Source of the DNA: JACDAN01 sp035776735
GTDB lineage: Bacteria; Actinomycetota; Thermoleophilia; Gaiellales; Gaiellaceae
NCBI GenBank assembly: GCA_035776735.1
Contig: DASSSO010000071.1
Location: forward strand, 1 to 20,701
Length of the DNA: 20,701 nucleotides
Direction: 5' to 3'
The notes below the pieces were generated by a model, which saw only the letters and a list, made by a program, of their open reading frames with translations, was not told the origin of the DNA and made no database searches. Position 1 is the stretch's first letter. Each line of letters starts with the position of its first letter. The position numbers and the translations under genes are program-made. Of this stretch, positions 6,536 through 14,287 are shown piece after piece.

Positions 6536-8149
6536 GTGGCGGCGCAGCGGCACCGCGTGGCGGTCGCGGGCGCCGTCTTCGTCTCCGGTGGAGTCGTCCT
6601 CGGGATGGAGATCGCCGCGAGCCGCGTGCTCGCGCCTTTCTTCGGCAACTCGCTCTTCGTCTGGGGATCGCTGATCGGGATCGTCCTCGCCGGGCTCTCG
6701 GTCGGCTACTGGGCGGGAGGCGTGCTCGCCGACCGCCGGCCGGAGCCGCGCCTGCTGGCCGCCGTCATGGGACTGGGGGCGCTCGGGGTGCTCGCGATCC
6801 CGATCCTCGACGAACCGGTGCTCGAGGCGATCGTGGAGTGGGACCCGGGCCCGCGGCTGAACCCGCTCCTCGCAGCGATCGCGCTCTTCGGGGCACCGAG
6901 CGTGATCCTGGCCGGGGTCGCGCCCATCGCCGTCCGGCTGCACGCGCAGTCGCTCTCGACCCTCGGGCACACCGCGGGGCGCCTCTTCGCGATCTCGACC
7001 GCCGGCTCGATCGCGGGCACCTTCGCCACCGCGTTTTGGCTGATCCCCGAGTTCGGCACCGACCAACTGCTCGGTATCGCCGCGGCCGCGCTCTTCGTCG
7101 CCGCCGCGCTGTTCTCGGTGGCCGAGCGGCTCGTCGGAACCGCGGCGCTCGCCCTGGCGGGCGCCGTCCTCGCGGGCTTCGCCGCCGTCTCGCTGGCGCC
7201 CGAGACGGGAGGCACGATCACCGAGGCGCAGGCGAGGAACTGGTCGCCGCTCTACCGCCGCGCCGGCTCCGTCGGCGGCCAGCAGCCGACGGACGTCGCC
7301 GGCCTCACGCTCCGCTACGCGAAGGACACGCGGTACCACCGCCTCACGGTTGCCGACGACCAGACGAACCGGTACCTCCGGTTCGACAACTCGTACCAGA
7401 GCGGCATGCCGCTCGCCCGCCCGTTCGGGACCTCGTTCCAGTACGTGGACTACTTCCACCTCGCGCGGGCCTACAAGCCCGACGCGCGCGACGTCCTGTT
7501 CATCGGGCTCGGCGGCGGCTCGTCGCCCAAGCGGCTGTGGCGGGACTTTTCCGACCTGCAGATTCAGGCGGTCGAGCTCGACCCCGTGGTCGTCGACGTC
7601 GCCTACCGTTTCTTCCAGCTCCCGCGCGACGACCGCCTGAAGGTCGCGGTCGACGACGGCCGGCGCTGGCTCGACGACGACGAACGGAAGTGGGACGCGA
7701 TCCTGATCGACGCGTTCTACGCCGACGCGATCCCGTTCCACCTCTTCACGAGCGAGTTCATGGAGCTCGTCCGCTCGCGGCTGAACCCGGGCGGCGTCGT
7801 GATCACGAACACCATCGGCTCGATCGAGGGCGAGCAGTCGAGGCTGTTCCGCTCGGTCTACCGGACCTACCGCACGGCCTTCCCGACCGTGCTCGTCCAC
7901 CCCGTGAAGCTTCCCGGGGACGAGGGCGACGACGCCATCCGCAACCTGATGCTCGTCGCGACCGAGCAGGCCGCTCCGGCGAAGGAGTTCCTGGTCGAGC
8001 GCTGGCGCGAGGTCCGGGCGAACTCGAACGGGGCCCCGGACTTGACGAAGGCGATCAACGACCGGCGCGACGCCGACGTCTCGATCGCCGGCGTGCCGAC
8101 GCTGACCGACGACTATGCGCCGACCGATGCCCTTCTGCTGATCGAGTGA
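6536..8149 (+). CDS. Membrane-fused spermidine synthase-like protein
   Basis: A 537-residue protein with an N-terminal MFS-like membrane half (about 10-220, seven or so helices starting VFVSGGVVLGMEIAASRVLA) and a C-terminal SpeE-like Rossmann domain. The latter has TVADDQTNRYLRFDNSYQSG (271-290), a nucleotide-binding loop LFIGLGGGSSPK (321-332), the acidic VELDP (346-350), DDGRRWL (373-379) and IDAFYADAIPFHLFTSEF (391-408). In true spermidine synthases the catalytic Asp sits in a D-x-x-DP loop; here it is DAFYADAIP. That is usual for the membrane-fused group, whose substrate is mostly unknown. GTG 6536 is used: GAGGGG lies just upstream, and the first helix then starts after a short basic tail. 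A second in-frame GTG at 6557 is also possible. It sits in a row with the glycosyltransferase. Confidence 0.85.
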   Translation: MAAQRHRVAVAGAVFVSGGVVLGMEIAASRVLAPFFGNSLFVWGSLIGIVLAGLSVGYWAGGVLADRRPEPRLLAAVMGLGALGVLAIPILDEPVLEAIVEWDPGPRLNPLLAAIALFGAPSVILAGVAPIAVRLHAQSLSTLGHTAGRLFAISTAGSIAGTFATAFWLIPEFGTDQLLGIAAAALFVAAALFSVAERLVGTAALALAGAVLAGFAAVSLAPETGGTITEAQARNWSPLYRRAGSVGGQQPTDVAGLTLRYAKDTRYHRLTVADDQTNRYLRFDNSYQSGMPLARPFGTSFQYVDYFHLARAYKPDARDVLFIGLGGGSSPKRLWRDFSDLQIQAVELDPVVVDVAYRFFQLPRDDRLKVAVDDGRRWLDDDERKWDAILIDAFYADAIPFHLFTSEFMELVRSRLNPGGVVITNTIGSIEGEQSRLFRSVYRTYRTAFPTVLVHPVKLPGDEGDDAIRNLMLVATEQAAPAKEFLVERWREVRANSNGAPDLTKAINDRRDADVSIAGVPTLTDDYAPTDALLLIE

Positions 8150-8150
8150 C

Positions 8151-8161
8151 AGGGCTACCCT
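8151..8161 (+). promoter_or_regulatory. Candidate extended -10 element AGGGCTACCCT
   Basis: AGGGCTACCCT directly follows the SpeE-like stop codon, and its TACCCT ends nine bases before the GTG of the lipoprotein gene. Thirteen bases (8149-8161) are identical to 11558-11570 upstream of tRNA-Leu. There is no clear Shine-Dalgarno between it and the GTG. This suggests an internal promoter giving a leaderless lipoprotein mRNA. Confidence 0.45.
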
Positions 8162-8170
8162 CTTAGCGGG

Positions 8171-8794
8171 GTGCGAAGGGCTCTCTTGATCGTTGCGCTG
8201 GCGCTCGCCGCCGCGGGCTGCTCGTACGGGGACGACGGCGTCGAGGAGACCGCGTCCGCCAGGGACCGGGCCGCCGCCTGTCCCGCGGCCTGGAAGGCGG
8301 GCTGGCAGCAGCTCGCGAACGACGTCGGGATCCCGGTCTACTGCCCGAGCTGGATGCCGAGCCCGATCGACGCGCACATCGGCGGCCAGTGGAACAGCGA
8401 CGGCGTGATCGTCGACGACGACAAGAGCTACCTCGCCGGCTTCCTCTGGCACGAGGCGGGGAGCGGCGACGTCCACGTCAACTTCCGCGGCTATCCCGGC
8501 AAGACGGCGATCCCGCGCTGCATCGACACGCAGACCTCCGGCGGCAAGACCCGGCGTCGCTCCGTTCCCTGCTTCAGCGACGAGCAGGGGACGCGGCAGG
8601 TTGGGAACAAGACGGTCACCGTCTACACGGTGTCGCGGGACGCGGACCAGTGGCACGTGACCTACACGTGGATCGAGGACGGCTCGCTGTACGCAGTCAG
8701 CGAGCACGTCGCGCCGCCGCTCACCTTCCGCAGGGTGCTGCAGAACCTCGACCGGATCGTCGGCGGGCTCGAGGCCATCGAACCGAAGGCCTAG
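8171..8794 (+). CDS. Secreted lipoprotein of unknown function
   Basis: A 207-residue exported lipoprotein. The N-terminus MRRALLIVALALAAAGC is a short type II signal with lipobox AAGC and lipidated C17, followed by an acidic linker. The mature part contains several cysteines (in AAACPAAW, YCPSW, RCIDTQ and PCFSDE), which suggests disulfides. A run of alternating beta-type segments includes VHVNFRGYPG, KTVTVYTVSRD and WHVTYTW, and a conserved-looking C-terminal helix is FRRVLQNLDRIVGGLEAIEP. I recognise no named domain. The GTG start follows a -10-like box by nine bases. It ends one base before the TTG of the DyP-like gene. Both products are predicted outside the cytoplasmic membrane and are probably made together. 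Confidence 0.75.
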   Translation: MRRALLIVALALAAAGCSYGDDGVEETASARDRAAACPAAWKAGWQQLANDVGIPVYCPSWMPSPIDAHIGGQWNSDGVIVDDDKSYLAGFLWHEAGSGDVHVNFRGYPGKTAIPRCIDTQTSGGKTRRRSVPCFSDEQGTRQVGNKTVTVYTVSRDADQWHVTYTWIEDGSLYAVSEHVAPPLTFRRVLQNLDRIVGGLEAIEPKA

Positions 8795-8795
8795 G

Positions 8796-10205
8796 TTGAG
8801 CCTTACCCGCAAGCAGCTCCTCGGCGGAGCCGCCGCCGGCGCCCTCGGCGCTGCGGGGATCTATGAGCTCGTCGACAAGCTCGCCGAGTCGCCGCAGCGG
8901 GCCGAGGCGGGCTCGCTGCAGGAGGAGCAGTACCTCCTCACGGGCGCGAAGCTCCTGACGCACGAGGGCGTCGAGGTGATCGAGCCGCCGCTGCACCACC
9001 AGGTCGTGACCGCCACGGTCCGAGGGGAGCCGGGACGGCGCGAGCTGCGCGAGGCGCAGCGGGTGCTCGAGGACGCCGTTGCGGCGATCGAGCGCCGCTA
9101 CGAGCCGAGCCCGGCCGGGCTTGCGGTGACCGTGGCCTGGGGCCTGCCGTACTTCCGCCGCTTCGTCCCGGAGCTCGCCGACCGCCACTTGCCGGTCGAC
9201 CGCCGCGCTTCGACGAGCGCGGACCGCCCGGTCTCGGCCGTCCTCGATGCGAGCCGGTTCCCCAGCGACCCGAAGACGACGATCCTCGAGGAGAACGAGG
9301 TCGCCTTCCTCCTCCGGAGCGACGACCGCGAGCACGTCGCCGACGCGGCCCGGTCGCTGTTCGCGGACACCGACGACCTCTTCGAGCTGACCAGCATCCG
9401 CAAGGGGTTCCAGGGAGGCGGCTTCTCCGGCGGCCCCGGCCTGCCCAAGCAGATGGCGAGCGCCGCGGGCATCCAGGGCGCCGACCTGATCCCCGACGGC
9501 GCGCAGCTCTTTCTCGGCTTCACGTCGACGCAGCGCGCGGCCCAGGGCCCGTCGCGGATCGCGAGCTTCGAGACCCTCGGGCTCGTCGACGTCCGAGAGG
9601 GCTACTTCCGCGGAGGCACGCACATGCACCTCTCGCACCTGTTCGAGAACGTCGAGGCCTGGTACCTCGACTTCGACTTCCGCGACCGCGTCGACACGAC
9701 GTTCAGGCCGGGGTTCCAGGCTCGGGAGGGAGCCCAGACCCTGCCGCAGGATCCCGAGGACGCCTCGTCGCAGGCCGACCTCGTTGCCGACTACCGACGC
9801 TCGGGGGCGATCGGGCACAGCAGCTCGATCCAGCCGACCTCGCGCCTGCAGATGGACGTGATGGGCGCGGACGGCGAGTTGTACGCGAAGGGCACCGCGA
9901 TTCCGCTCCGGGCGGACTTCAACACCCTCGACAACCCGTTCTTCTGGACGTCCGATCCCGAGCGCGACCGCCGGTCGGACCAGCCGGAGGCCGGCCTCCA
10001 CTTCATCACCTTCAACCCCTCGAGCGACGATTTCCGCCGCAACCGCCTGGCGATGGACGGCTTCCTGCCCGACGGCACGCGGCTCCCCCTGCAGGCGCGG
10101 TCGCGGGCGCAGGGCCTCAACTCTGTTCTCCGCACGACGCACAGGCAGAACTACGTCGTGCCGCCGCGCTCGCACCGCAGCTTCCCGCTCGCCGAGCTCG
10201 GCTAG
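8796..10205 (+). CDS. Exported DyP-peroxidase-like protein (DUF7405-like)
   Basis: A 469-residue protein with an N-terminal signal (LTRKQLL then a hydrophobic stretch, residues 9-22). It resembles a Tat signal with Arg-Lys in place of Arg-Arg. The body resembles dye-decolorizing peroxidases in fold order: a first ferredoxin-like half, then LIPDGAQLFLGF (231-242), FRGGTHMHLSHLFENVEAWY (271-290), LRADFNTLDNPF (371-382) and AGLHFITFNP (399-408). The normal GxxDG haem-pocket motif is not present where expected; that region reads GGGFSGGPGLPKQM (207-220). I recall such proteins as the DUF7405 group of haloarchaea and actinobacteria; this is from memory. Candidate metal or haem ligands are H276, H278, H281 and H341. 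The start is TTG 8796, supported by GAAGG seven bases upstream; no nearby ATG or GTG fits. The stop TAG lies inside an inverted repeat. Confidence 0.68.
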   Translation: MSLTRKQLLGGAAAGALGAAGIYELVDKLAESPQRAEAGSLQEEQYLLTGAKLLTHEGVEVIEPPLHHQVVTATVRGEPGRRELREAQRVLEDAVAAIERRYEPSPAGLAVTVAWGLPYFRRFVPELADRHLPVDRRASTSADRPVSAVLDASRFPSDPKTTILEENEVAFLLRSDDREHVADAARSLFADTDDLFELTSIRKGFQGGGFSGGPGLPKQMASAAGIQGADLIPDGAQLFLGFTSTQRAAQGPSRIASFETLGLVDVREGYFRGGTHMHLSHLFENVEAWYLDFDFRDRVDTTFRPGFQAREGAQTLPQDPEDASSQADLVADYRRSGAIGHSSSIQPTSRLQMDVMGADGELYAKGTAIPLRADFNTLDNPFFWTSDPERDRRSDQPEAGLHFITFNPSSDDFRRNRLAMDGFLPDGTRLPLQARSRAQGLNSVLRTTHRQNYVVPPRSHRSFPLAELG

Positions 10206-10279
10206 GAGGGTTTGGCGGGAAGGCGCTCGTTGCCAGCGCGGCCTGGCGGCATAGCCGGTTTTGCGCCAAACCCTCCTAG
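10202..10279. repeat. 16-bp inverted repeat between convergent reading frames
   Basis: ctaggagggtttggcg (10202-10217) and its exact reverse complement (10264-10279) enclose 46 bases. The spacer itself holds a hairpin gcgct...agcgc (10223-10239) and a cggc-ata-gccg element. The TAG within the left arm is the stop of the DyP-like gene, and the mirrored TAG in the right arm stops the 64-codon minus-strand frame. The likely role is a bidirectional terminator or an RNA stability element. No T-run follows either arm. Confidence 0.85.
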
Positions 10280-10470
10280 GCGGGGATCACGAGCGTCACG
10301 AACGTGAGGCTCGCCTCGCCGACGCGCCCCGTGACCTCCCAGCAACCTCCGGCCGGGAAGGTGATCGCGGTCGACTGGAAGCCGTTGTCGCCGTAGCCGT
10401 TCGGGATGCTGGCGCCGAACGGCGGCGCGGGCGCGTCGAGCCGGAGGCCGTCGATCCCACCCGGCTTCAT
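10276..10470 (-). pseudogene. 3' remnant of a secreted-protein gene
   Basis: A 64-codon minus-strand frame whose product ends ITFPAGGCWEVTGRVGEASL and then TFVTLVIPA. It looks like the C-terminal beta-sandwich end (GCW-x-VTG motif) of actinobacterial secreted or lipoproteins that I know only as hypothetical proteins. There is no signal peptide, and upstream the frame runs through a hairpin into the pfkA stop. The ATG at 10470 is therefore probably not a native start. The best reading is a gene fragment left after a deletion, retaining its stop codon and terminator-like repeat. It could alternatively be a small independent protein. Confidence 0.5.
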
Positions 10471-10474
10471 ACGG

Positions 10475-10502
10475 TCGCCGAGAGCCGTGGGGCTTTCGGC
10501 GA
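10475..10502 (-). terminator. 28-nt hairpin repeat, copy 1 (downstream of pfkA)
   Basis: A 12-bp stem: tcgccgagagcc (10475-10486), loop gtgg, ggctttcggcga (10491-10502), with a single G-T wobble. It lies 10 bases beyond the pfkA stop in its transcription direction. A second copy with a compensatory base-pair change lies downstream of tRNA-Leu (11695-11722). A factor-independent terminator without a U-tract is the likely function. Confidence 0.6.
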
Positions 10503-10512
10503 AGCTCGGCGT

Positions 10513-11559
<1,047 letters not shown>

Positions 11560-11571
11560 AGGGCTACCCTA
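11560..11571. promoter_or_regulatory. Overlapping divergent -10 boxes for pfkA and tRNA-Leu
   Basis: TACCCT (11565-11570, +) lies ten bases before the mature tRNA end. TAGGGT on the minus strand (complement of 11566-11571) lies six bases before the pfkA GTG. The two hexamers share five base pairs, so polymerase binding for one direction should exclude the other. The + strand context AGGGCTACCCT repeats that at 8151-8161. No good -35 is seen. Confidence 0.4.
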
Positions 11572-11580
11572 TTCGCACAG

Positions 11581-11664
11581 GCCGAAGTGGCGGAACTGGC
11601 AGACGCGCCGGACTCAAAATCCGGTGGCCTTCGGGCCGTGTGGGTTCGATTCCCACCTTCGGCA
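11581..11664 (+). tRNA. tRNA-Leu (anticodon CAA)
   Basis: An 84-nt class II cloverleaf. The acceptor GCCGAAG (11581-11587) pairs with CTTCGGC (11657-11663), with discriminator A at 11664. The anticodon stem CCGGA/TCCGG (11608-11612/11620-11624) encloses the loop ctcaaaa, giving anticodon CAA (11615-11617), which reads UUG. The long variable arm has a GGCC-TTCG-GGCC hairpin, and the T arm is GTGGG-TTCGATT-CCCAC (11640-11656). The 3' CCA is not fully encoded (CCT follows the discriminator), so it is added enzymatically. Confidence 0.97.
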
Positions 11665-11671
11665 CCTTCTT

Positions 11672-11686
11672 GGCGCCTGCGGCGCC
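11672..11686 (+). terminator. Short GC hairpin after tRNA-Leu
   Basis: ggcgcc-tgc-ggcgcc, a perfect 6-bp stem starting eight bases after the tRNA. It may act with the stronger hairpin at 11695-11722 to end tRNA transcription or guide 3' processing. Confidence 0.4.
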
Positions 11687-11694
11687 TCATGTCG

Positions 11695-11722
11695 TCGCCG
11701 AAAGTCGTGAGACTTTCGGCGA
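11695..11722 (+). terminator. 28-nt hairpin repeat, copy 2 (downstream of tRNA-Leu)
   Basis: A perfect 12-bp stem: tcgccgaaagtc (11695-11706), loop gtga (a GNRA-type tetraloop in RNA), gactttcggcga (11711-11722). It matches copy 1 at 10475-10502 at 22 of the 24 arm positions plus part of the flank. One C-G pair is changed to T-A on both arms, showing that the fold is conserved. It lies where a tRNA-Leu terminator is expected. There is no U-tract. Confidence 0.6.
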
Positions 11723-11746
11723 AGCGCGACGCCCGAGGGTTCCGAG

Positions 11747-11775
11747 TTGCGGTAACGAACCGCACACCGGATACT
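11747..11775 (+). promoter_or_regulatory. Candidate promoter of the branched-chain ABC operon
   Basis: TTGCGG (11747-11752), a 17-base spacer, then GATACT (11770-11775), about 73 bases before the binding-protein GTG. This resembles a sigma70-type -35/-10 pair with one mismatch in the -10 box. The leader between it and the gene has a small ggcgg-cact-ccgcc hairpin. Confidence 0.4.
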
Positions 11776-11847
11776 TGCCCAGGAGCGCGGATCGGCGGCG
11801 GCACTCCGCCTTCCGCACAGGGAATAACCGGCGATGGAGGAGGCGTA

Positions 11848-13164
11848 GTGATTTCGAGAAGACGAGGGGTGCTCGGGTTCCTGATCTTGCTCATTGCCGT
11901 CCTGGCACTCGCGGCCGTCGGCTGCGGAGGCGACGACGACGACGGCGACGGTGGCGGCGGTGGAGCGGTTGAGGCCCTCCCGTCCGCTGCCTGTGGTCCC
12001 ATCCGCCAGGGCGACGACGACCCGGACGCGCTGATCGCGTCCGATCTCCCGCTGCAGGGTGCGAACCGCGCACTGACGACAGAGATGGCCGACGCCATCG
12101 AATACATCCTCGACTCCCACGAATGGAAGGCCGGCGACACCGTGCTCGGCTACCAGTCCTGTGACGACTCCACGGCGCAGGCCGGGAGCTGGGACTCGGC
12201 CAAGTGCTCGTCCAACGCCCGCGCGTACGCGAACAACGCGGCCGTGATCGGCGTCATCGGCACGTTCAACTCGGGGTGCGCGAAGCTCGTGATCCCGATC
12301 GCGAACCGCGAGTCGCTGGCGATGGTCAGCCCGGCGAACACGTACCCGGGCCTCACCGAAGGCGGCCCCGGGACCGAGTCGGGCGAGCCGGACGTCTACT
12401 ACCCGGGCGGGACGCGCAACTACGCGCGCGTCGTCTGGAACGATCAGTTCCAGGGCGCCGCGAACGCGCAGTACGCCCAGGAGCTGGGCGTGAAGCGGGT
12501 CTTCATCCTCAACGACAGCGAGACCTACGGTCTGGGAATCGCGACGCTCTTCGCCGAGTACGCAGAGAAGCTCGGCATCGAGGTCCTCGCGAACCAGAAG
12601 TGGGACAAGAAGGCCTCGAGCTACGAGTCCCTGGCCAGCCGCATCCGCTCCTCGGGCGCCGACGCCGTGTTCCTCGGCGGCATTGTCTGCAACAACGGCG
12701 GCAAGCTGATCAAGGACATCAAGGCCGGTGCTCCCGACGTCCAGTTGATCGGTCCTGACGGGTGGACGCCGATCTCCGCGACGATCGAGGGCGCAGGCGC
12801 GGCTGCGAACGACATGTACATCACGCAGCCGGGCATCCCGGTCGACCAGCTGACCGGCGCAGGCAAGGAGTTCGTCGACGGCTTCACCGAGCAGTTCGGT
12901 AAGGCCCCGAACCCCTACACCGCCTATGCGGCGCAGGCGGCCGAGGTCCTGATCGCGGCGATCGAGAAGGGCGGCACCGACCGGACCGCGGTCTCGTCCG
13001 CGCTCTTCGAGACCGACATCCAGGACGGCATCGTGGGCTCCTTCCAGATCGACGAGAACGGCGACACGACCCTCGGGGCGGTCTCCGTGTACCAGGTGAA
13101 GAACGGAGAAGAGACCTACGTGAAGACCGTCTCGCCGGAACTCGAGTTCGTCGAGGGCGGCTAG
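11848..13164 (+). CDS. livJ: Branched-chain amino acid-type ABC substrate-binding lipoprotein
   Basis: A 438-residue periplasmic-binding-protein-like lipoprotein (Peripla_BP_6 type), the ligand receptor of the ABC importer encoded downstream. The N-terminus ISRRRGVLGFLILLIAVLAL followed by AAVGC gives a type II signal with lipidated C26, then an Asp/Gly-rich linker (27-39). The two-lobe fold is seen in LIASDLPLQG, VIGVIGTFNSGCAKL, SPANTYPGLT, VKRVFILNDSETYGLGIA, GADAVFLGG and YAAQAAEVLIAAI. The mature protein has five further cysteines (in AACGP, QSCDD, AKCSS, SGCAK and IVCNN), an odd number. The ligand is not certain: this class also takes up amides, urea and aromatic compounds. GTG 11848 is chosen because GGAGGAGG lies four bases upstream and the signal peptide starts there; the longer open frame upstream crosses the tRNA and is spurious. 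A 14-bp stem-loop follows the stop. Confidence 0.9.
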   Translation: MISRRRGVLGFLILLIAVLALAAVGCGGDDDDGDGGGGGAVEALPSAACGPIRQGDDDPDALIASDLPLQGANRALTTEMADAIEYILDSHEWKAGDTVLGYQSCDDSTAQAGSWDSAKCSSNARAYANNAAVIGVIGTFNSGCAKLVIPIANRESLAMVSPANTYPGLTEGGPGTESGEPDVYYPGGTRNYARVVWNDQFQGAANAQYAQELGVKRVFILNDSETYGLGIATLFAEYAEKLGIEVLANQKWDKKASSYESLASRIRSSGADAVFLGGIVCNNGGKLIKDIKAGAPDVQLIGPDGWTPISATIEGAGAAANDMYITQPGIPVDQLTGAGKEFVDGFTEQFGKAPNPYTAYAAQAAEVLIAAIEKGGTDRTAVSSALFETDIQDGIVGSFQIDENGDTTLGAVSVYQVKNGEETYVKTVSPELEFVEGG

Positions 13165-13184
13165 CAAGGACAGAGAATCGAATC

Positions 13185-13216
13185 CGTCGGGGGAGGACGT
13201 CCGTCCTCCCCCGACG
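13185..13216 (+). terminator. Stem-loop between binding protein and permease genes
   Basis: A perfect 14-bp stem (13185-13198 with 13203-13216) and the loop gtcc, with no T-run. It is placed between the binding-protein stop and the livH Shine-Dalgarno. It is probably a partial terminator or 3' stabiliser that keeps the binding protein in excess over the membrane parts, as in many ABC operons. Confidence 0.75.
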
Positions 13217-13231
13217 CTTCGAAGGGATCAG

Positions 13232-14287
13232 ATGGCCACGCAGGCGCGCCGACTCCCGTTTCCAACCCTCGCCGGGCGGCTTCCGGACTACATCGTGCCG
13301 GCGATCGGGATCTTGCTCGTCGTCCTGCTCGTGGTCTGGCTCGGGGTCAACCTCATCAAGACGCCGAGTGACTTCTACCGCCTGTTCCTGATCGGACTGA
13401 CGAATGGCGCGATCTACGGGCTCGTCGCGCTCGGCTACTCGCTCGTCTACGGCATCCTCGAGCTGATCAACTTCGCACACGGCGACGTCTTCATGCTCGG
13501 CGGAATGCTCGTGGCGACGATGGTCTCGAGCTTCGGGCTCGCCGGCGAGTCCGGCCTCTACCTCTGGATGATGATCCTGCTGATGCTCGCGATCGTGATG
13601 GCGTTCTGCGCCGTCATCAATACGACGATCGAGCTCGTGGCCTACCGCAGGTTACGACATGCGCCCCGGCTCGCCCCCCTGATCACCGCGATCGGGATGT
13701 CGTTCATCCTCCAGAACATCGGGCTCGTCTGGAAGGGCGCGCGTCCGACGTCGGTGGACTCGATCCTCCCGAAGGGCGAGGTGTTCACGATCGGAGGCGT
13801 GACCTACACGTGGGACAAGTTCATCGTCCTCCTCTTCACGGTCCCCGTCCTCTTCCTGCTGATCCTCCTCGTGCAGCGAACGCGCCAGGGGAAGGCGATG
13901 CGCGCCACCGCCCAGGATCGTGACGCCGCCGCGATGATGGGGATCAACGTCAACCGGACGATCTCGTTCACGTTCTTCCTCGCCGGCGCCCTCGCTGGCT
14001 CCGCCGCGCTCCTGTACGCGCTCTACATCACGAACATCCGCTACGACGAGGGCTTCCGGCTCGGCCTGATCGCGTTCACCGCCGCCGTGGTCGGCGGGAT
14101 CGGGAACCTGCCCGGCGCGGTCCTGGGCGGCCTCGTGATCGCAATGATCGAGTCCTTCAACAACGGGCTCAGCTGGGCGACCCCGGGGAGCGACTGGACG
14201 CAGTCGATCATCTTCGCGCTCCTGATCGTCATCCTCGTCTTCCGGCCCGAGGGGTTGTTGGGCGAGCGGACACCCGAAGGGGGTTAG
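13232..14287 (+). CDS. livH: Branched-chain amino acid-type ABC permease, LivH
   Basis: A 351-residue integral membrane subunit. An added N-terminal helix (about 20-40) precedes the LivH core, which starts FLIGLTNGAIYGLVALGYSL and VYGILELINFAHGD, the family hallmark. About eight or nine helices follow. The cytoplasmic coupling region includes RTRQGKAMRATAQDRDAAAMMGI, and the C-terminal GNLPGAVLGGLVIAMIES is also conserved. The end is VFRPEGLLGERTPEGG, as usual in LivH. It forms the membrane channel with LivM. ATG 13232 has GAAGGG a few bases upstream, a clear ribosome binding site. The TAG stop directly abuts the livM ATG at 14288. Confidence 0.93.
   Translation: MATQARRLPFPTLAGRLPDYIVPAIGILLVVLLVVWLGVNLIKTPSDFYRLFLIGLTNGAIYGLVALGYSLVYGILELINFAHGDVFMLGGMLVATMVSSFGLAGESGLYLWMMILLMLAIVMAFCAVINTTIELVAYRRLRHAPRLAPLITAIGMSFILQNIGLVWKGARPTSVDSILPKGEVFTIGGVTYTWDKFIVLLFTVPVLFLLILLVQRTRQGKAMRATAQDRDAAAMMGINVNRTISFTFFLAGALAGSAALLYALYITNIRYDEGFRLGLIAFTAAVVGGIGNLPGAVLGGLVIAMIESFNNGLSWATPGSDWTQSIIFALLIVILVFRPEGLLGERTPEGG

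Noticed and set aside
6470..8812. 780-codon open frame on the - strand
   Set aside because: It is antisense to the SpeE-like and lipoprotein genes, is rich in Arg/Asp/Val without hydrophobic core patterns, and shows no family resemblance.
10202..10279. MITE-like mobile element
   Set aside because: It is only 78 bp, and no target-site duplication is seen in the flanks.
11614..13167. 517-codon minus-strand frame
   Set aside because: It is antisense to the binding-protein gene and runs through the tRNA; a shadow of biased codons.
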